DNA from: Phlyctochytrium arcticum
Taxonomy: Eukaryota; Chytridiomycota; Chytridiomycetes; Chytridiales; Chytridiaceae
Length of the DNA stretch: 64,000 bases
Reading direction: 5' to 3'
NCBI GenBank assembly: GCA_025602905.1
Contig: JAHLKI010000007.1
Span: forward strand, 868,001 to 932,000
The stretch's first letter is position 1. Each line of letters opens with the position of its first letter. Shown one piece after another: positions 1-10,033 of this stretch. The notes under the pieces were generated by a model that worked only from the letters and a program-made list of their open reading frames with translations, was not told the DNA's origin and did not search any database. The position numbers were made by a program, and so were the translations under genes.

Positions 1-78
1 TGCAAAGGCGGGGTCCTGGCGGCCCGACGACGGGCAAACAACGACAATGCGTTTGCCCGACGCGTCAAACCGCTGGCC

Positions 79-86
79 TATAAAAG
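79..86 (+). promoter_or_regulatory. TATA box of the aldehyde dehydrogenase gene
   Basis: A perfect TATAAAAG lies 88 bp upstream of the ATG at 174. The spacing suits a fungal core promoter with a short 5' leader. The leader just before the ATG is rich in CA and CAA, as is common in fungal mRNAs. Confidence 0.6.
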
Positions 87-173
87 GGAACACTGGGAGC
101 TCTCCCTTCTCTCGCGTTTTTTCATAGCACTCACCTTGCATTATAACACATTTCAACGCACAACAAGACAACC

Positions 174-1628
174 ATGACCGCCCCTCTCACTCCCGCTAGC
201 TCCGTTGACCGTCTCGACTTTACTGCCGTCAAGGAAATCCCCGCCATCCATGCATCAACCGTCGCAGCCTTTGCGTCCGGCAAGACCCGTCCCCTGGCTT
301 TCCGCAAGGAGCAGCTGTCGCAGCTCATGAAGCTCGTCACTGACAACACTCCCCAAATTGCCACCGCCATCTATGCCGATCTCCGCAAACCCATCACCGA
401 ATCCGTCGCCTATGAAGTCATGGGTATCCAGGGCGCTATCCAGGAAGCTCTCGCATCCATCGACGAATGGGCCAAACACGAGTCGGTGGAGGCTCCCGCA
501 CCCTTCTTTGAGGGCCAGGATTTGTCTGTTCGTCACGACCCCGTCGGCACCGTTCTCATCATTGGACCCTGGAACTACCCTGCGCGTCTCATCTTGGTTC
601 CGCTGGTCGGTGCCATTGTCGCCGGTTGCACTGCCGTCATAAAGCCCTCCGAAGTTGCCTCCAACACGTCCCGCATCATTGCTGAACTCATGCCAAAGTA
701 CCTCGACGAAGAGGCCTACCAGGTCGTCACGGGCGGAGTCGCTGAAACCACTGCCCTCCTCGAGCTCCGTTGGGACAAGATTTTGTACACTGGCAACGGA
801 TCCGTCGGCCGCATCATTCTCGCCGCTGCCGCCAAACACTTGACCCCCGTCATCCTCGAACTCGGCGGCAAGTGCCCCGTCGTCGTTACCAAGGATGCTG
901 ACCTGGACGCCGCCGCCAAGCGCATTGCTCACGGAAAATTCATCAACAACGGTCAAACATGCGTTGCCCCCGATTACTTGCTGGTCGATGAATCGGTCAA
1001 GACGGATCTCCTCGACAAGATCAAGGCTGCCATCACTGCCAACTGGACCGAAAACCCGCAATCCTCCGACTCGTACTCTCGCATGGTCAACGAGCGTCAC
1101 TTTAACCGCATCACCAAAGTTTTGGATGCTTCCAAGGGCGAGATTCTGGTCGGCAACAAGCGCGATGCCAAGGATCTCTACCTCGCCCCAACTGTTGTCG
1201 ATCTCGGCACCATCGATTCGGACGCAGCCAAAACTGACTCTTTGATGGAAGACGAACTTTTTGCCCCCGTCCTCCCCGTCATCTCCTTCCCCACCGGCGC
1301 TCTCACCTCCGTTACCTCCTTCATCAACGCCAAACCCTCCCCTCTCGCCCTCTACTTCTTTGGCACAGACTCTGACGCCTCAACTGTCCTGGACTCTACC
1401 CGCTCCGGGGGTGTCGCCATCAACGACGTCGTCGTCCACTTGATTCCCACCAACGTACCTTTTGGCGGAACCGGCGAGAGCGGTATGGGCGCCTACCAGG
1501 GCAAAGAATCCTTCTTGGCTTTCACCCACCGCCGAACGACCTTGAAGGTCAAGGGCGCCTACACCATGGACGCCATGCGTGCCCTTCCTTACCCCCCACT
1601 CCCCGTCTCGGCCTCCTCGGCCCAGTAG
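174..1628 (+). CDS. Aldehyde dehydrogenase, class 3 (fatty aldehyde type)
   Basis: A single-exon ORF of 484 residues. It should oxidise medium- or long-chain aldehydes to acids with NAD(P)+. Visible family motifs are GPWNYP (about residue 125), KPSE, the general base Glu229 in LELGGK and the nucleophile Cys263 in NNGQTC. The Glu-Cys spacing of 34 residues matches ALDH3. The NVPFGG motif near the C-terminus is also typical. There is no C-terminal hydrophobic tail, so unlike membrane-anchored FALDH it is probably soluble. A TATA box lies 88 bp upstream of the ATG. Codons are C-rich at third positions, which suggests good expression. The family call is firm; the substrate is inferred. Confidence 0.95.
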   Translation: MTAPLTPASSVDRLDFTAVKEIPAIHASTVAAFASGKTRPLAFRKEQLSQLMKLVTDNTPQIATAIYADLRKPITESVAYEVMGIQGAIQEALASIDEWAKHESVEAPAPFFEGQDLSVRHDPVGTVLIIGPWNYPARLILVPLVGAIVAGCTAVIKPSEVASNTSRIIAELMPKYLDEEAYQVVTGGVAETTALLELRWDKILYTGNGSVGRIILAAAAKHLTPVILELGGKCPVVVTKDADLDAAAKRIAHGKFINNGQTCVAPDYLLVDESVKTDLLDKIKAAITANWTENPQSSDSYSRMVNERHFNRITKVLDASKGEILVGNKRDAKDLYLAPTVVDLGTIDSDAAKTDSLMEDELFAPVLPVISFPTGALTSVTSFINAKPSPLALYFFGTDSDASTVLDSTRSGGVAINDVVVHLIPTNVPFGGTGESGMGAYQGKESFLAFTHRRTTLKVKGAYTMDAMRALPYPPLPVSASSAQ

Positions 1629-1969
1629 ATCGATCTGTAGCATATATTTTACCCACCATCCACTTTTGTTCATTCATCATTCGCATCAAATGTAGTCTAC
1701 AGTGTACATATGCATCCTAGAAGCACCATATCTGTCTCTTACATACAATATCATTTTGCCGTTTTCTGGACCATACTTTGAGACTTCTTTCTGTTTTCTA
1801 TTCACCTGTTCTTTTTCATCGTATCGACTTGTATCGACTTGCATCTTCATTCAAATTGAACGTCACGTGCAGATCAAAACTCCGATGCTCCGAAAGTCGA
1901 ACGCGTTTCGACTTCAACTTTCACGATCCTGCGATCTCCGCCCATTCCGCGTTCAAAAAAGCCTTTAAT

Positions 1970-2719
1970 ATGTCAACTCCAGGCTCCGCCCCCGAATCCA
2001 AAAAAGTCGTGCTAGTAGGCTCAGCAGGCTCCGGCAAATCCGCTCTCGTCCAACGGTCCGTTTTCCTCCCGTTCACTCACCGTCCCAAAACCTCACAAAA
2101 AACTTCCTTTTAGGGCAGTAGCAAACACATTCACGACCGAATACCATCAGACCTTTGGTGCTGATCTCTGCGTCAAATCCTTTTCGGACAAGTACCTGTT
2201 CCTCCGTTTTACTTTTCGTGGCGGTTTCTGACCTTGAATGTCGTTTGTTTATAGGAAGGCGTCCATCAGTATATGGTCAACGGGAGGACATGAGCGGTAC
2301 CGCGCGTTGCTGGAACAGTTTTTTATGGGTGCTGATGTATGTCGTGCTGGATTTGAAAGAGGGGGGGCTTGGAAAAACTGATGTGTTTATCTTAGGCGAT
2401 ATTACTCTGTTTCGACATGTTGTCCCAATCCAGTTTTCTCGAAGTCCAGTACTGGTTCAACGAATATAAACGGTAACCCCCATCCCCATCCCTTCTACTT
2501 ATCATCAACTCATGTTTTCAAATAAATTGAAGAAACGCACCAGAAGCTCTGGCCCTCCTGGTCGGCACCAAATCCGACGACGCAGATGGGATCAAAATCA
2601 AGCCGCAGGATGCACTCAAACAGGCCAAAGCGTGGGGTATTGAGTTTAGGGCCGTGTCGAGTAAGACGGGGATGAATGTTGCGGAATTGTTTGAGCAGGT
2701 TGTTTTGGCACTCAAGTAG
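1970..2719 (+). CDS. Atypical Rab/Ras-like small GTPase without a prenylation tail
   Basis: Five exons (1970-2055, 2114-2191, 2255-2336, 2396-2472, 2533-2719) join in frame to 169 residues. The P-loop is GSAGSGKS (G1). Switch II reads WSTGGHERYR where Rab proteins have WDTAGQERYR. G4 is GTKSD instead of GNKxD and G5 is VSSKTG. The protein stops right after the last helix (ELFEQVVLALK), with no cysteine motif for prenylation. So the fold is Rab-like, but the DxxG aspartate, the catalytic Gln and the G4 Asn are all replaced. This suggests altered hydrolysis and nucleotide specificity, and soluble or partner-dependent localisation. The introns are 58-63 bp with good consensus ends. The closest Rab subfamily cannot be told by eye. 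Confidence 0.8.
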
Positions 2720-3337
2720 AAGGAGGATTGTTTGGATCTAAATTCTTTTTATGTATTTTTGTCATTTGTAGATACAATTATTTATTTATGAACATGGTTT
2801 CTTTTTGCTTATTTGAAGTAATGGGTATCTATCTGATACATATACGCCATTGATCGGACAAGACAGCACAGACGAATCTCAAAGTTGCCGGAAGAAACCT
2901 TCCATTTGCGCCAAGATGGTGACAGGACCTGCATAGACCGCTGACAGACCGGCAGCCACAATATTTTGGGACATCTTCTGGTATGACATGACAGAGAGCC
3001 CACCGCCCGTCCCCGCAAATCTTGGGAACACTGATACTCTCCGTCAGTTGGGAAATTTAAAAATGGGGAAGGACATGAGTTCCTCGCACGAGTAGATCCG
3101 CCACTACGTTTCAACTAATGGGAAAAAACCCTGTACATCTGATTTTAGATCACAGGTCGGATAGTTGATTTCTTTAGTTTTTACGTTCACCATAGATTTG
3201 TACAAGTGTAAAAGTAAAAAGTAACTGCTAGATGTGGTAGGGGATATGTACATTTGAACTATGAACAGGGAGGGGAAGATATCATATACAAAGTGGTTCA
3301 AAGGACCTGTAGGAAGGCTGTAGTTCCAGCTACAGCC
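2720..3337. other. Intergenic; start of a region repeated near 12.58-13.18 kb
   Basis: No supportable gene. From about 2815 (the 'atctatctgatacat' stretch) the sequence recurs in diverged form from about 12580. It is the 3' side of a segmental duplication that includes the small secreted-protein genes. Confidence 0.55.
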
Positions 3338-3781
3338 TTAGACAGCTGCTGCGTTTGTAATGGCCGCTGCGTTTGTGACGGCTGCCGCCTTTGTAGCCTC
3401 AGCGGCAATAACTTGATTAATCGCTTTCTGCTTGACGGCACCGGCTTGAACTTTCCCTTTCTGGACCGCATTCCCCTTCGCGACAACGGCTTTAACGTTC
3501 CCTTTCTGGACCGCATCCCCCTTGGTAGCCTTGGTGGCAATAGCCTTGTTTTTCGCTTTCTGGGCCGCAGCCTTCTTTACAGCATCGGCGTTCAGAGCTT
3601 TATTCTTGGCTGCCGCCTTTTGGGCAACAGCGGCATCCTTGGCCGCGTTGCTTGCGGGTGGTGGGGGGATGATTTGGCGGGGGCTCAGTGTCCCGAGAGA
3701 ATTTTGGGGCTGGGCGGGCACCGCAGCAGTCAGAGTGCAAAGAGCGGAAAGAGCTACGACGAAAAAGACGTTGGTCCTCAT
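3338..3781 (-). CDS. Small secreted Ala/Lys-rich repeat protein, copy A
   Basis: A single-exon ORF of 147 residues that opens with a clear signal peptide (hydrophobic VFFVVALSALCTLTAAVPA) and a likely cut after AVPA. A short Pro/Gln-rich segment ending SPRQIIPPPP follows. The rest is low-complexity sequence built of Ala, Lys, Gln, Asn and Val, with repeated A-V-Q-K-G and K-A-x-x-K patterns. No cysteines are seen in the mature part. It is paralogous to the gene at 13177-13557, with which it shares the signal peptide, the PQNSL segment and the AAKNKALN block. Copy A carries extra QKGN-type repeat units. A conserved TATAAAAG lies about 150 bp upstream (minus strand, 3929-3936). I recognise no family. 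Wall, surface or peptide-precursor roles are only guesses. Confidence 0.75.
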   Translation of the reverse strand: MRTNVFFVVALSALCTLTAAVPAQPQNSLGTLSPRQIIPPPPASNAAKDAAVAQKAAAKNKALNADAVKKAAAQKAKNKAIATKATKGDAVQKGNVKAVVAKGNAVQKGKVQAGAVKQKAINQVIAAEATKAAAVTNAAAITNAAAV

Positions 3782-3928
3782 GGTTGAGTATAGTTGAATG
3801 GGAGCGAGCAGTCAAAGTTATTAGTGTATCGCAAGCAAGGGATTGGCGGCGTAGGAATGTCCAGGTAGCAAGAAGTAGAAGGTCTGCTTGATGATGATGA
3901 GAAGATGGGAAGGCAGATTGTTCGCACC

Positions 3929-3936
3929 CTTTTATA
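3929..3936 (-). promoter_or_regulatory. TATA box of secreted protein copy A
   Basis: TATAAAAG on the minus strand inside 'gttataaaagggtgcgaac'. The same box in the same context occurs upstream of copy B (13725-13732). It survives although much of the surrounding flank has diverged. Confidence 0.5.
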
Positions 3937-4830
3937 ACGCTACCCTCCATTCCACTTCTTACAAATTTGCCCGTACTATATGCATAATTGTTCAGCAAAC
4001 AGTTGTAGTTCTGGCCGCTAGCGGCATAATCTGTAAGTAACGGTTAAATATGTAATAGGAACAACCGTCTAACGCCATATAGATGTTTGAAAAGGTAATC
4101 GGCGCTGGGACCGGGAACTCTGAACGGCATTTGGGGATAGGACCAAAGTTTCATCCTTGTCAACATTTCTTATTTAGTTTTTGAGTATCGAGGAAGTATC
4201 GCCGAGTGGCCTGGAACATATTTAAGCTTTGAGAAGTAGTACTTGTACCTCGGCTGAAAACTCTGCTTTATGGATGAATAAGGCCAAAGGTTGCGTTTCG
4301 AGCATTTTCTACTTAATTCTCGAAGTTTGAAGTATCGCCGTATGCAGCAAAGAAAGTAGGCCTGTTTTTCTCGTTTAATTTCATGTGAGAATGTTAGAGG
4401 TTGACCTTTTAAATTAAGCTCAACTCATCGTTATTTCTTTACTTCCCGGCATACATGCTTTAACAGGCTGAGGCTGAGTTTAACTCGACCGGAAACGTTT
4501 CAAGTATCCTTGGCCGGATTGATCCTTGGAAAAGTGATGTATCTGCATCGGGAGGTCTGCATTATCGACGCCGGACTTCGCGATGCAGTAAGTGAAGTTA
4601 ATGCCTTTTCTCATTTGAGCGCTACTTTATGTTGTGAGGAAGTGTATTCACTTGACACTAACAAGAAATTGCTGCGACTCCGCCAGAAGGCAAACATCAT
4701 CTGGAAAAGCAGTCACATGCCATGTATAAAGGTAAAGGCACGATATAACGGTCTCCGACATGCAGATGCATGCAGTTTAAACAGTTTTGCTCGTATTTGG
4801 CCGGTCTGATTTACCGTTACTTTTCAAATC

Positions 4831-4880
4831 ACCGGAATGTTTCGGAGGTTCATAAGTAGACCCGGGCCTTCCCGATACCG
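4831..4880 (+). repeat. Dispersed repeat with core GGAGGTGCATAAGTA plus CCCGGG block, copy 1
   Basis: A CGGAAT-type lead, then CGGAGGTTCATAAGTAGACC and a CCCGGGC.TTCCCG block. Similar copies occur at 14630-14675, 22400-22455 and 25625-25685, all in the same orientation. A weaker GACCCGGGC match lies near 62828. Confidence 0.55.
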
Positions 4881-5586
4881 GTGTACATAGCGGTACCCGG
4901 CGGGTTCCTCAGGGATTCCTGGCATCCCCCCTTCACCCGGACTTCCTGTCTTTCTCATTTCCTGGAAGCAGGCTTTTTAACTTGGTGCGATTTGGACTTT
5001 GTTTCTCCTCGGCCACCGAGCGTATGGCGGCAGGAAATGGGATACTTTTACGATGTATCCCTGTTCAAAGACTAGCAAAAACCTGAAGATAACATTTCAA
5101 GTCTGTGCCCCAGTTGCAAGATATATTGGCCCATATGAGCTGGGAGGAAACGTATCTCCTTTTTCGAAGAACGAAACCAGATACCGTAGTAAAAATTCTC
5201 AAGTACACTGGCTTTCACGGTTTCATATTCCACGTGAGGTTTGTCTCGTTAGGACTAAGTAAGGCATGTCCCGATTTCCTACGCACCCAAAAAAATCAGA
5301 AACGGGAGCCAGAAGTGCAAATTTGGGGACATAACTACCCTGCTTCGTAAAAGCGGAAACGGAAGGAAAAAAATAGAGTTGAACTTCTAACAATATTGAA
5401 AGGTCGAAAACAAAATTCTAAACGGAACAAATAACCAAACCAAAGCAGACAGAGATCTAAAACGTTGTTGAAGCTAGAAGAGTGAATGATCCTGTGTAGT
5501 AGACCTAAAATGTTGCTGAAGATAGATCCTGTAGTAGGCACTGCCGGATCCCGAATTTGTCGCCAAAGGTAGCGATCTGGCACATG

Positions 5587-5592
5587 TATATA
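5587..5592 (+). promoter_or_regulatory. TATATA box of the oligopeptidase gene
   Basis: TATATA in 'tgtatatagacgtagaa', 73 bp upstream of the ATG at 5665. The same context is conserved 70-75 bp upstream of the start of the inverted copy (minus strand, 20567-20572). Confidence 0.5.
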
Positions 5593-5664
5593 GACGTAGA
5601 AAAAGGGAACTCCCTCGCTTTCTGCGCTTCTTCTATCAATATTATTTTCCTGTCTCAAGGAATT

Positions 5665-8411
5665 ATGCGGCCCACTGGGGTCATTTCCTTGGTCGGACTC
5701 GGCGCAAGTCTTGCTGGTACGGTCAAAGGCACCTATCCAGAGTTTTGGGCTATCCTAAATAGTTTTTTTTTCTGTTGTCGCCTTTTTATCACAGAGATTG
5801 TAGTTGGAGCGGCAGTGCTTACTTCTTCCCAACAAGTTACCAAAGCTCCTCCAGCAACTGCAACTCGATCCGCTCAAGTCGTACCCACGTTTCCTGTTGC
5901 CCCCCCTCCTCCCGGAAAGAAAGAACCAAAAAATCAATCATCCACCTTCAACTATCCACAGGCAAGAAGGGAAGATGCCGTCGAGAATTACTTTGGAACC
6001 CCATTCGCTGATCCGTACCGGTAAGCTGTGCTGTTGTATTCTTATTAGCAACAGATCTAGTAAGACCCCCGACATCTTGGTAATTATGTAGATGGATGGA
6101 GACATTGAAGTCCCCCGAAACGCAAAAGTTCTTGAAAGAGCAGAACGAATTAGCCGATCAATACTTGGGCGGACTGAAGGTCGACGCCATCTCAAAAGCC
6201 ATGCTCGCCACTGACAACGCAAAGACGATAAACATTCCGGTTCTCCGTGTAAGACAATCAATTCTCCTCTTGAGTCCTTTGTCTTCTCCGTCTGACAAGT
6301 TCGGTTCTAGGGTGACTACTACTACTACTATATGCGCCCAACTCCATTTGGGCAAGATAACCTTTACCGGAGCGCCAACAAGCAACTGCTGCAGCAATCC
6401 ATCGATGACATTATCAAGACCAGCGAACTAGTACTGGACCCGACTGTACTTTCAGCCAATGGAATCTCCTCATGCGACACCGTCCAACCCTCGTTTACCT
6501 TCGACAAAACAAAATACATCTGCTTTTCCAAGAAAGAGGAAGCGTACGACCCACCCATACAGTCGTGTTTGGTCATTTTTTAGGATTCTAATCGGGCTTT
6601 TTTTCGGCAACAGGGATTATGGGTTCCTAACGACATGGGACATTACTCGCGCGCCGGCCGTCAAGATCGACGAAGTGCGATTTACGTCTGCCTACAGTTC
6701 TATTTCTCACAATGACGTTGGGTATGCGTACCTCCGACAGATACCTGGGCCGGGTATTACGTGGGAAAATGCTGGATCCATGGGGGAATTCTTAGACCTT
6801 GGTGCTACCCAGCCTCTATTCCACAAATTTGGAACTAACAGTAGTGAGGATAAGCGTTGTGCGACCGTTGTCCTTGCCGAATGCGCAGCCGCGTTTGGCA
6901 CAGATACACGGAACAAAACGACCAATTCAACAGCTGCTGTCGCAGGTGGTACCCAACTTACTGCATTGAACGGTGATGGTTCCAGTAACACAACGACCGA
7001 TCCAACAACTGCAGACCCCGGCGGCGCGCGATTTGTTATTTTCAATAATGGCGGGCAGCCAACGACGGTGAAATTGGAAATCACACCGCCCAACCAGACG
7101 GAACGGACCATGAGGTTTTTGGTGGCAGACGAGGAGCTTGCGTACTTTGAGACGAATATGGTCGACCCCAATCTACGGCACGTATTCTCAATCCCATTGT
7201 ACAGCAACAATTCTGAGGTGAGGCACTGTATATTTTGTAGTGTGTCAAAGAGTCCCCTTCTGACCTTCCAAAACCAACAGGCTCGCATCTGGACCACACT
7301 CTCACGGGCCAACCACGAACGAACCGAAAGTGCGTTCGCCTTAGGGAATCGTACCTTGGCGTTGATGATCAAAGGCCTGGTGGTGCACAGCGTAAAAATT
7401 CTTGGCGATGAAGGAAAGATACTTTACGAGCATCCGGTTCCCAATGGGATCATAAGTGATCAGTACGCTCTAAATTCAACTTTCTTGTTCAGCTATCAGG
7501 GGCTCGCCCAACGACACACGACGTACGTCTGGGACAACCTATCCAAAAATATGAACATTTTCCAAAAATCACCCTTTGACGTTTCGGATCAGATGGTGTA
7601 TAGTCTTGAGTGGGCGACCAGCAAGGACGGAACCAAAGTTCCCATGTCGGTCGTCAAATCCAAAAAGTTGAAGCAGGATGGCAACAATCCCGTGTTTACG
7701 TATGTATATGGAGGGTTTGACGTCCGCTCAACACCGGCGTGGTCCCAGCACATCGAGATGATTGTCAACAAATTCGGTGGGATTTATGCTCTTATTCACG
7801 CGCGCGGGGACAAGCTTTTTGACGACGAGGGGCCCGGATGGTGGAAATCCGCCATGGGTGTCAACAAACCACGAACGATCGAGGATGCGCTGGCCGGCGG
7901 ACAATGGTTTGTCGATCAGAAATGGTCGTCGAACGGGCGGGTAGCCATCAACGGGCATTCCAACGGAGGCATCATGACTGCAGCCGCATGTCTCCAAGGA
8001 CGGAATCTGTATGACGCGTGCATTGCAGAATACGGCGTGCATGATATCCTTCGTCAGCGATTGTTCACTAACTCTCCTTGGTATGAAGAGTACGGCAACC
8101 CGGTCAACAAAACAGAACTGGAGATCGTGATGACGTGGGCCCCACTTGTGAATATCAAGCCGGGGACGCAGTATCCGCCATTCTACATTGAAACAGGCGA
8201 TCGCGACACAAATGTTCATCCCATGCATAGTTTCAAACTCGCTGCTACGCTACAACACGCGACACAAAACGTATCTGATGCCCGGCCGGTTATATTTCGC
8301 ATCAATGAAGTATCTGGTCATAATCCAACTGTTGCTTACCATGACCGAGAGTTGTGGGCCAGACGATTGGCTTTTTGGGCGGAGCATGTGGGCGCAACAT
8401 TCCAAAACTAG
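5665..8411 (+). CDS. Secreted prolyl oligopeptidase, family S9A
   Basis: Six exons (5665-5716, 5795-6020, 6092-6248, 6311-6543, 6614-7217, 7281-8411) give 800 residues. It should cut peptides after proline. The N-terminus is hydrophobic and signal-like (GVISLVGLGASLA), followed by a Pro-rich linker. The S9A entry motif DPYRWME and the GDYYYYY strand follow, then a propeller region with many N-x-S/T sites. The hydrolase domain holds Ser651 in GHSNGG, Asp733 in GDRDTNV and His771 in SGHNP, spaced as in porcine POP (554/641/680). Oddities are GHSNGG instead of GGSNGG, SGHN instead of AGHG, and the signal peptide, since most POPs are cytosolic. An inverted pseudogene copy lies at 17832-20492. Basidiomycete POPB enzymes that process cyclic peptides are in this family, but no such precursor is recognised here. 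Confidence 0.9.
5717..5794 (+). other. Intron 1 of the oligopeptidase gene, between signal peptide and mature protein
   Basis: This intron is set by comparison with the inverted copy. Exonic sequence on both sides is nearly identical between the copies, while the intron diverges. Splicing joins GCT-G to AG-ATT and gives a continuous LAEIVVGAAV. Confidence 0.7.
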
Positions 8412-9254
8412 AATTTTCAGTTCCCCCTCAGAGTCAGCCGACTTTCTCATTTTCTTCCATCATTTTCTTTTTTAAGTAGTAGAGATAGAATACGAATGAT
8501 TTAGAAGAATTCTTTAGACCACACTTCTGTCGTTTCTCTCGTGTAGTTACTGTTATTATCTTCGAAAAAACTTCCTTTTGGCTGCAGTAACTCTCACGCT
8601 TTGATTCTGTGACGTGCGTCTATCCGCGACAGGCAGGATTATCGCACCATGATATTTTTGTGAGATGCGAACAGAGAAAAACAGTGCTGCACGCCCAGAT
8701 ATTAGCCAAAAAATCATCTTTACATCTTTTGACATTGTCTCGGCATACAGTCAACGCACTCAGCGAAGGTATTTATCATTGCCGCAAGACTTCCGATTTT
8801 CTTTATTGTGTCTCATGTCTATCGTGAGTTGTAGAGTGTAGCCCAGAGGGAAAACTTGACTGCCATACCGCCCGTATCGTATTGTTTTGCTTTCTAACAT
8901 ACGCAACTAATTCTCGACGCGTTCAGTTTGCGCAGTCATAAAGACTAAGGCCGATCTCTCTGGTTTGTAGTTATTCAGCAGGATAAAGAACACTCGCTTG
9001 CCACCCACTCTAAAGTTCGTGTTCGAGGTTTTGCTTCCTTCAGGTGGTTGGTCAAGTTGCACGTCCAATGACCGCCACTCCTCCTGCACTAGACTTGACC
9101 CACTTCTACCGGCGCGGTTAAAGCTAATGCTGCTAAAGGAGATTGTCAATCGGGATCCTAAATAAAAAGTGTTTAAGCCCCAAAAAAGCACAACTATCCT
9201 CCGGTGTGTAGTATGAATGCTTCAGTATAAGTGATAGAAAAGTTCCTGTCTGTA
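8412..9254. other. 3' flank of the oligopeptidase gene, then unassigned sequence
   Basis: About 8412-8608 is homologous, in inverse orientation, to 17631-17831, so the duplication extends about 200 bp past the stop. From 8609 to 9254 I see no gene or clear repeat. Confidence 0.5.
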
Positions 9255-9391
9255 TACCGTAAATACCTCGCTCCTGTACCCCCCGGGGCTCCCGGTTCGA
9301 TGGTGAGGCACAGTTTTTTAAGGCTCAGGCACAGTTTTCGGACCGGCATCGAACCGGGAGCCCGGGGTACAGGAGCCAGGTATTTACGGTA
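9255..9391. repeat. Large hairpin element (MITE-like), copy 1
   Basis: A near-perfect palindrome of about 137 bp. The outer ends are ACCGTAAATACC and GGTATTTACGGT. The arms continue with CTCCTGTACC and a CCCGG block, then CCCGGTTCGATG opposite CATCGAACCGGG. The loop carries two direct copies of AGGC(T/A)CAGGCACAGTT-like sequence. A second copy with the same ends and loop lies at 14873-15022. It has no coding capacity, so it looks like a non-autonomous foldback element. Confidence 0.75.
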
Positions 9392-10033
9392 GTAATAATT
9401 GGCGAAAGAATACGTAGAAAAGCGCGAGTAACGGTTCTAGAAGGAATGCTTTTACGTATAAATTCGATGCTTTGAAACTGTGGGTGGGGATTGGCATAAA
9501 TCTTATCAAGCGGTCATAGATTTACCAAAAGCTCTGTATGGCAGGAACAACTACGCGTGTGACTGGAACTGAGCTTGTGTGATCGGAACAACAACAACAA
9601 CATATAGGTCTTTGCTAAACGGTAAGAAGGAAGATGAGAGCAGAAATCAACAGTATCCAGAGGCATTTATGCATGGTCCGTAACGGAAGTCATGCTTTAA
9701 GCGTTTCCGAAAGGATAGGAAAGAAGGAAGGTGGTGCATGCAAAGCAAGATCATGTGGAAAAATAATCGGTACGTCATGTGTGGATTTGGTTTTAGACAT
9801 GCGTCCATCATAGGATAACGAGGAAATCAAGATTCATGGACATGGTTCTCTTTGAAGGAATGGGTATTTTCTTTAAGTGGTTGGGCCATCTCGTGCTAGT
9901 GGTAAGGCAAAAAAGGGTAGCAGAACAGAAAGTATATACACAAAAAGAGAGAGTAGTTGCATCAAGCCCAAAATTTTGATCATTTGACAAAAAACACATA
10001 AAACAACACAATAAACGGATGCTTGCAGCCTTC
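9392..10033. other. Unassigned intergenic sequence, 3' of the kinase gene
   Basis: No ORF with family features and no clear repeat. It probably contains the 3' UTR of the minus-strand kinase gene. Confidence 0.4.

Larger units (their letters stand above)
3937..5664. other. Intergenic, mostly duplicated sequence
   Basis: No gene supported. About 3937-4800 aligns loosely with about 13733-14560 (the shared upstream region of the two secreted-protein genes). A dispersed motif lies at 4831-4880. From about 5531 the sequence matches the 5' flank of the inverted oligopeptidase copy. Confidence 0.5.

Noticed and set aside
255..1100. A 281-codon ORF on the minus strand opposite the aldehyde dehydrogenase
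   Set aside because: It is a shadow of a codon-biased gene: no motif of its own, and the sense frame has all ALDH3 catalytic residues.
3338..8411. Reading the oligopeptidase plus small secreted proteins as an established cyclic-peptide (POPB-type) pathway
   Set aside because: The small proteins have signal peptides and repetitive Ala/Lys bodies, not the short leader-core-recognition precursors known for that pathway. I keep only the weaker idea of a possible enzyme-substrate link.
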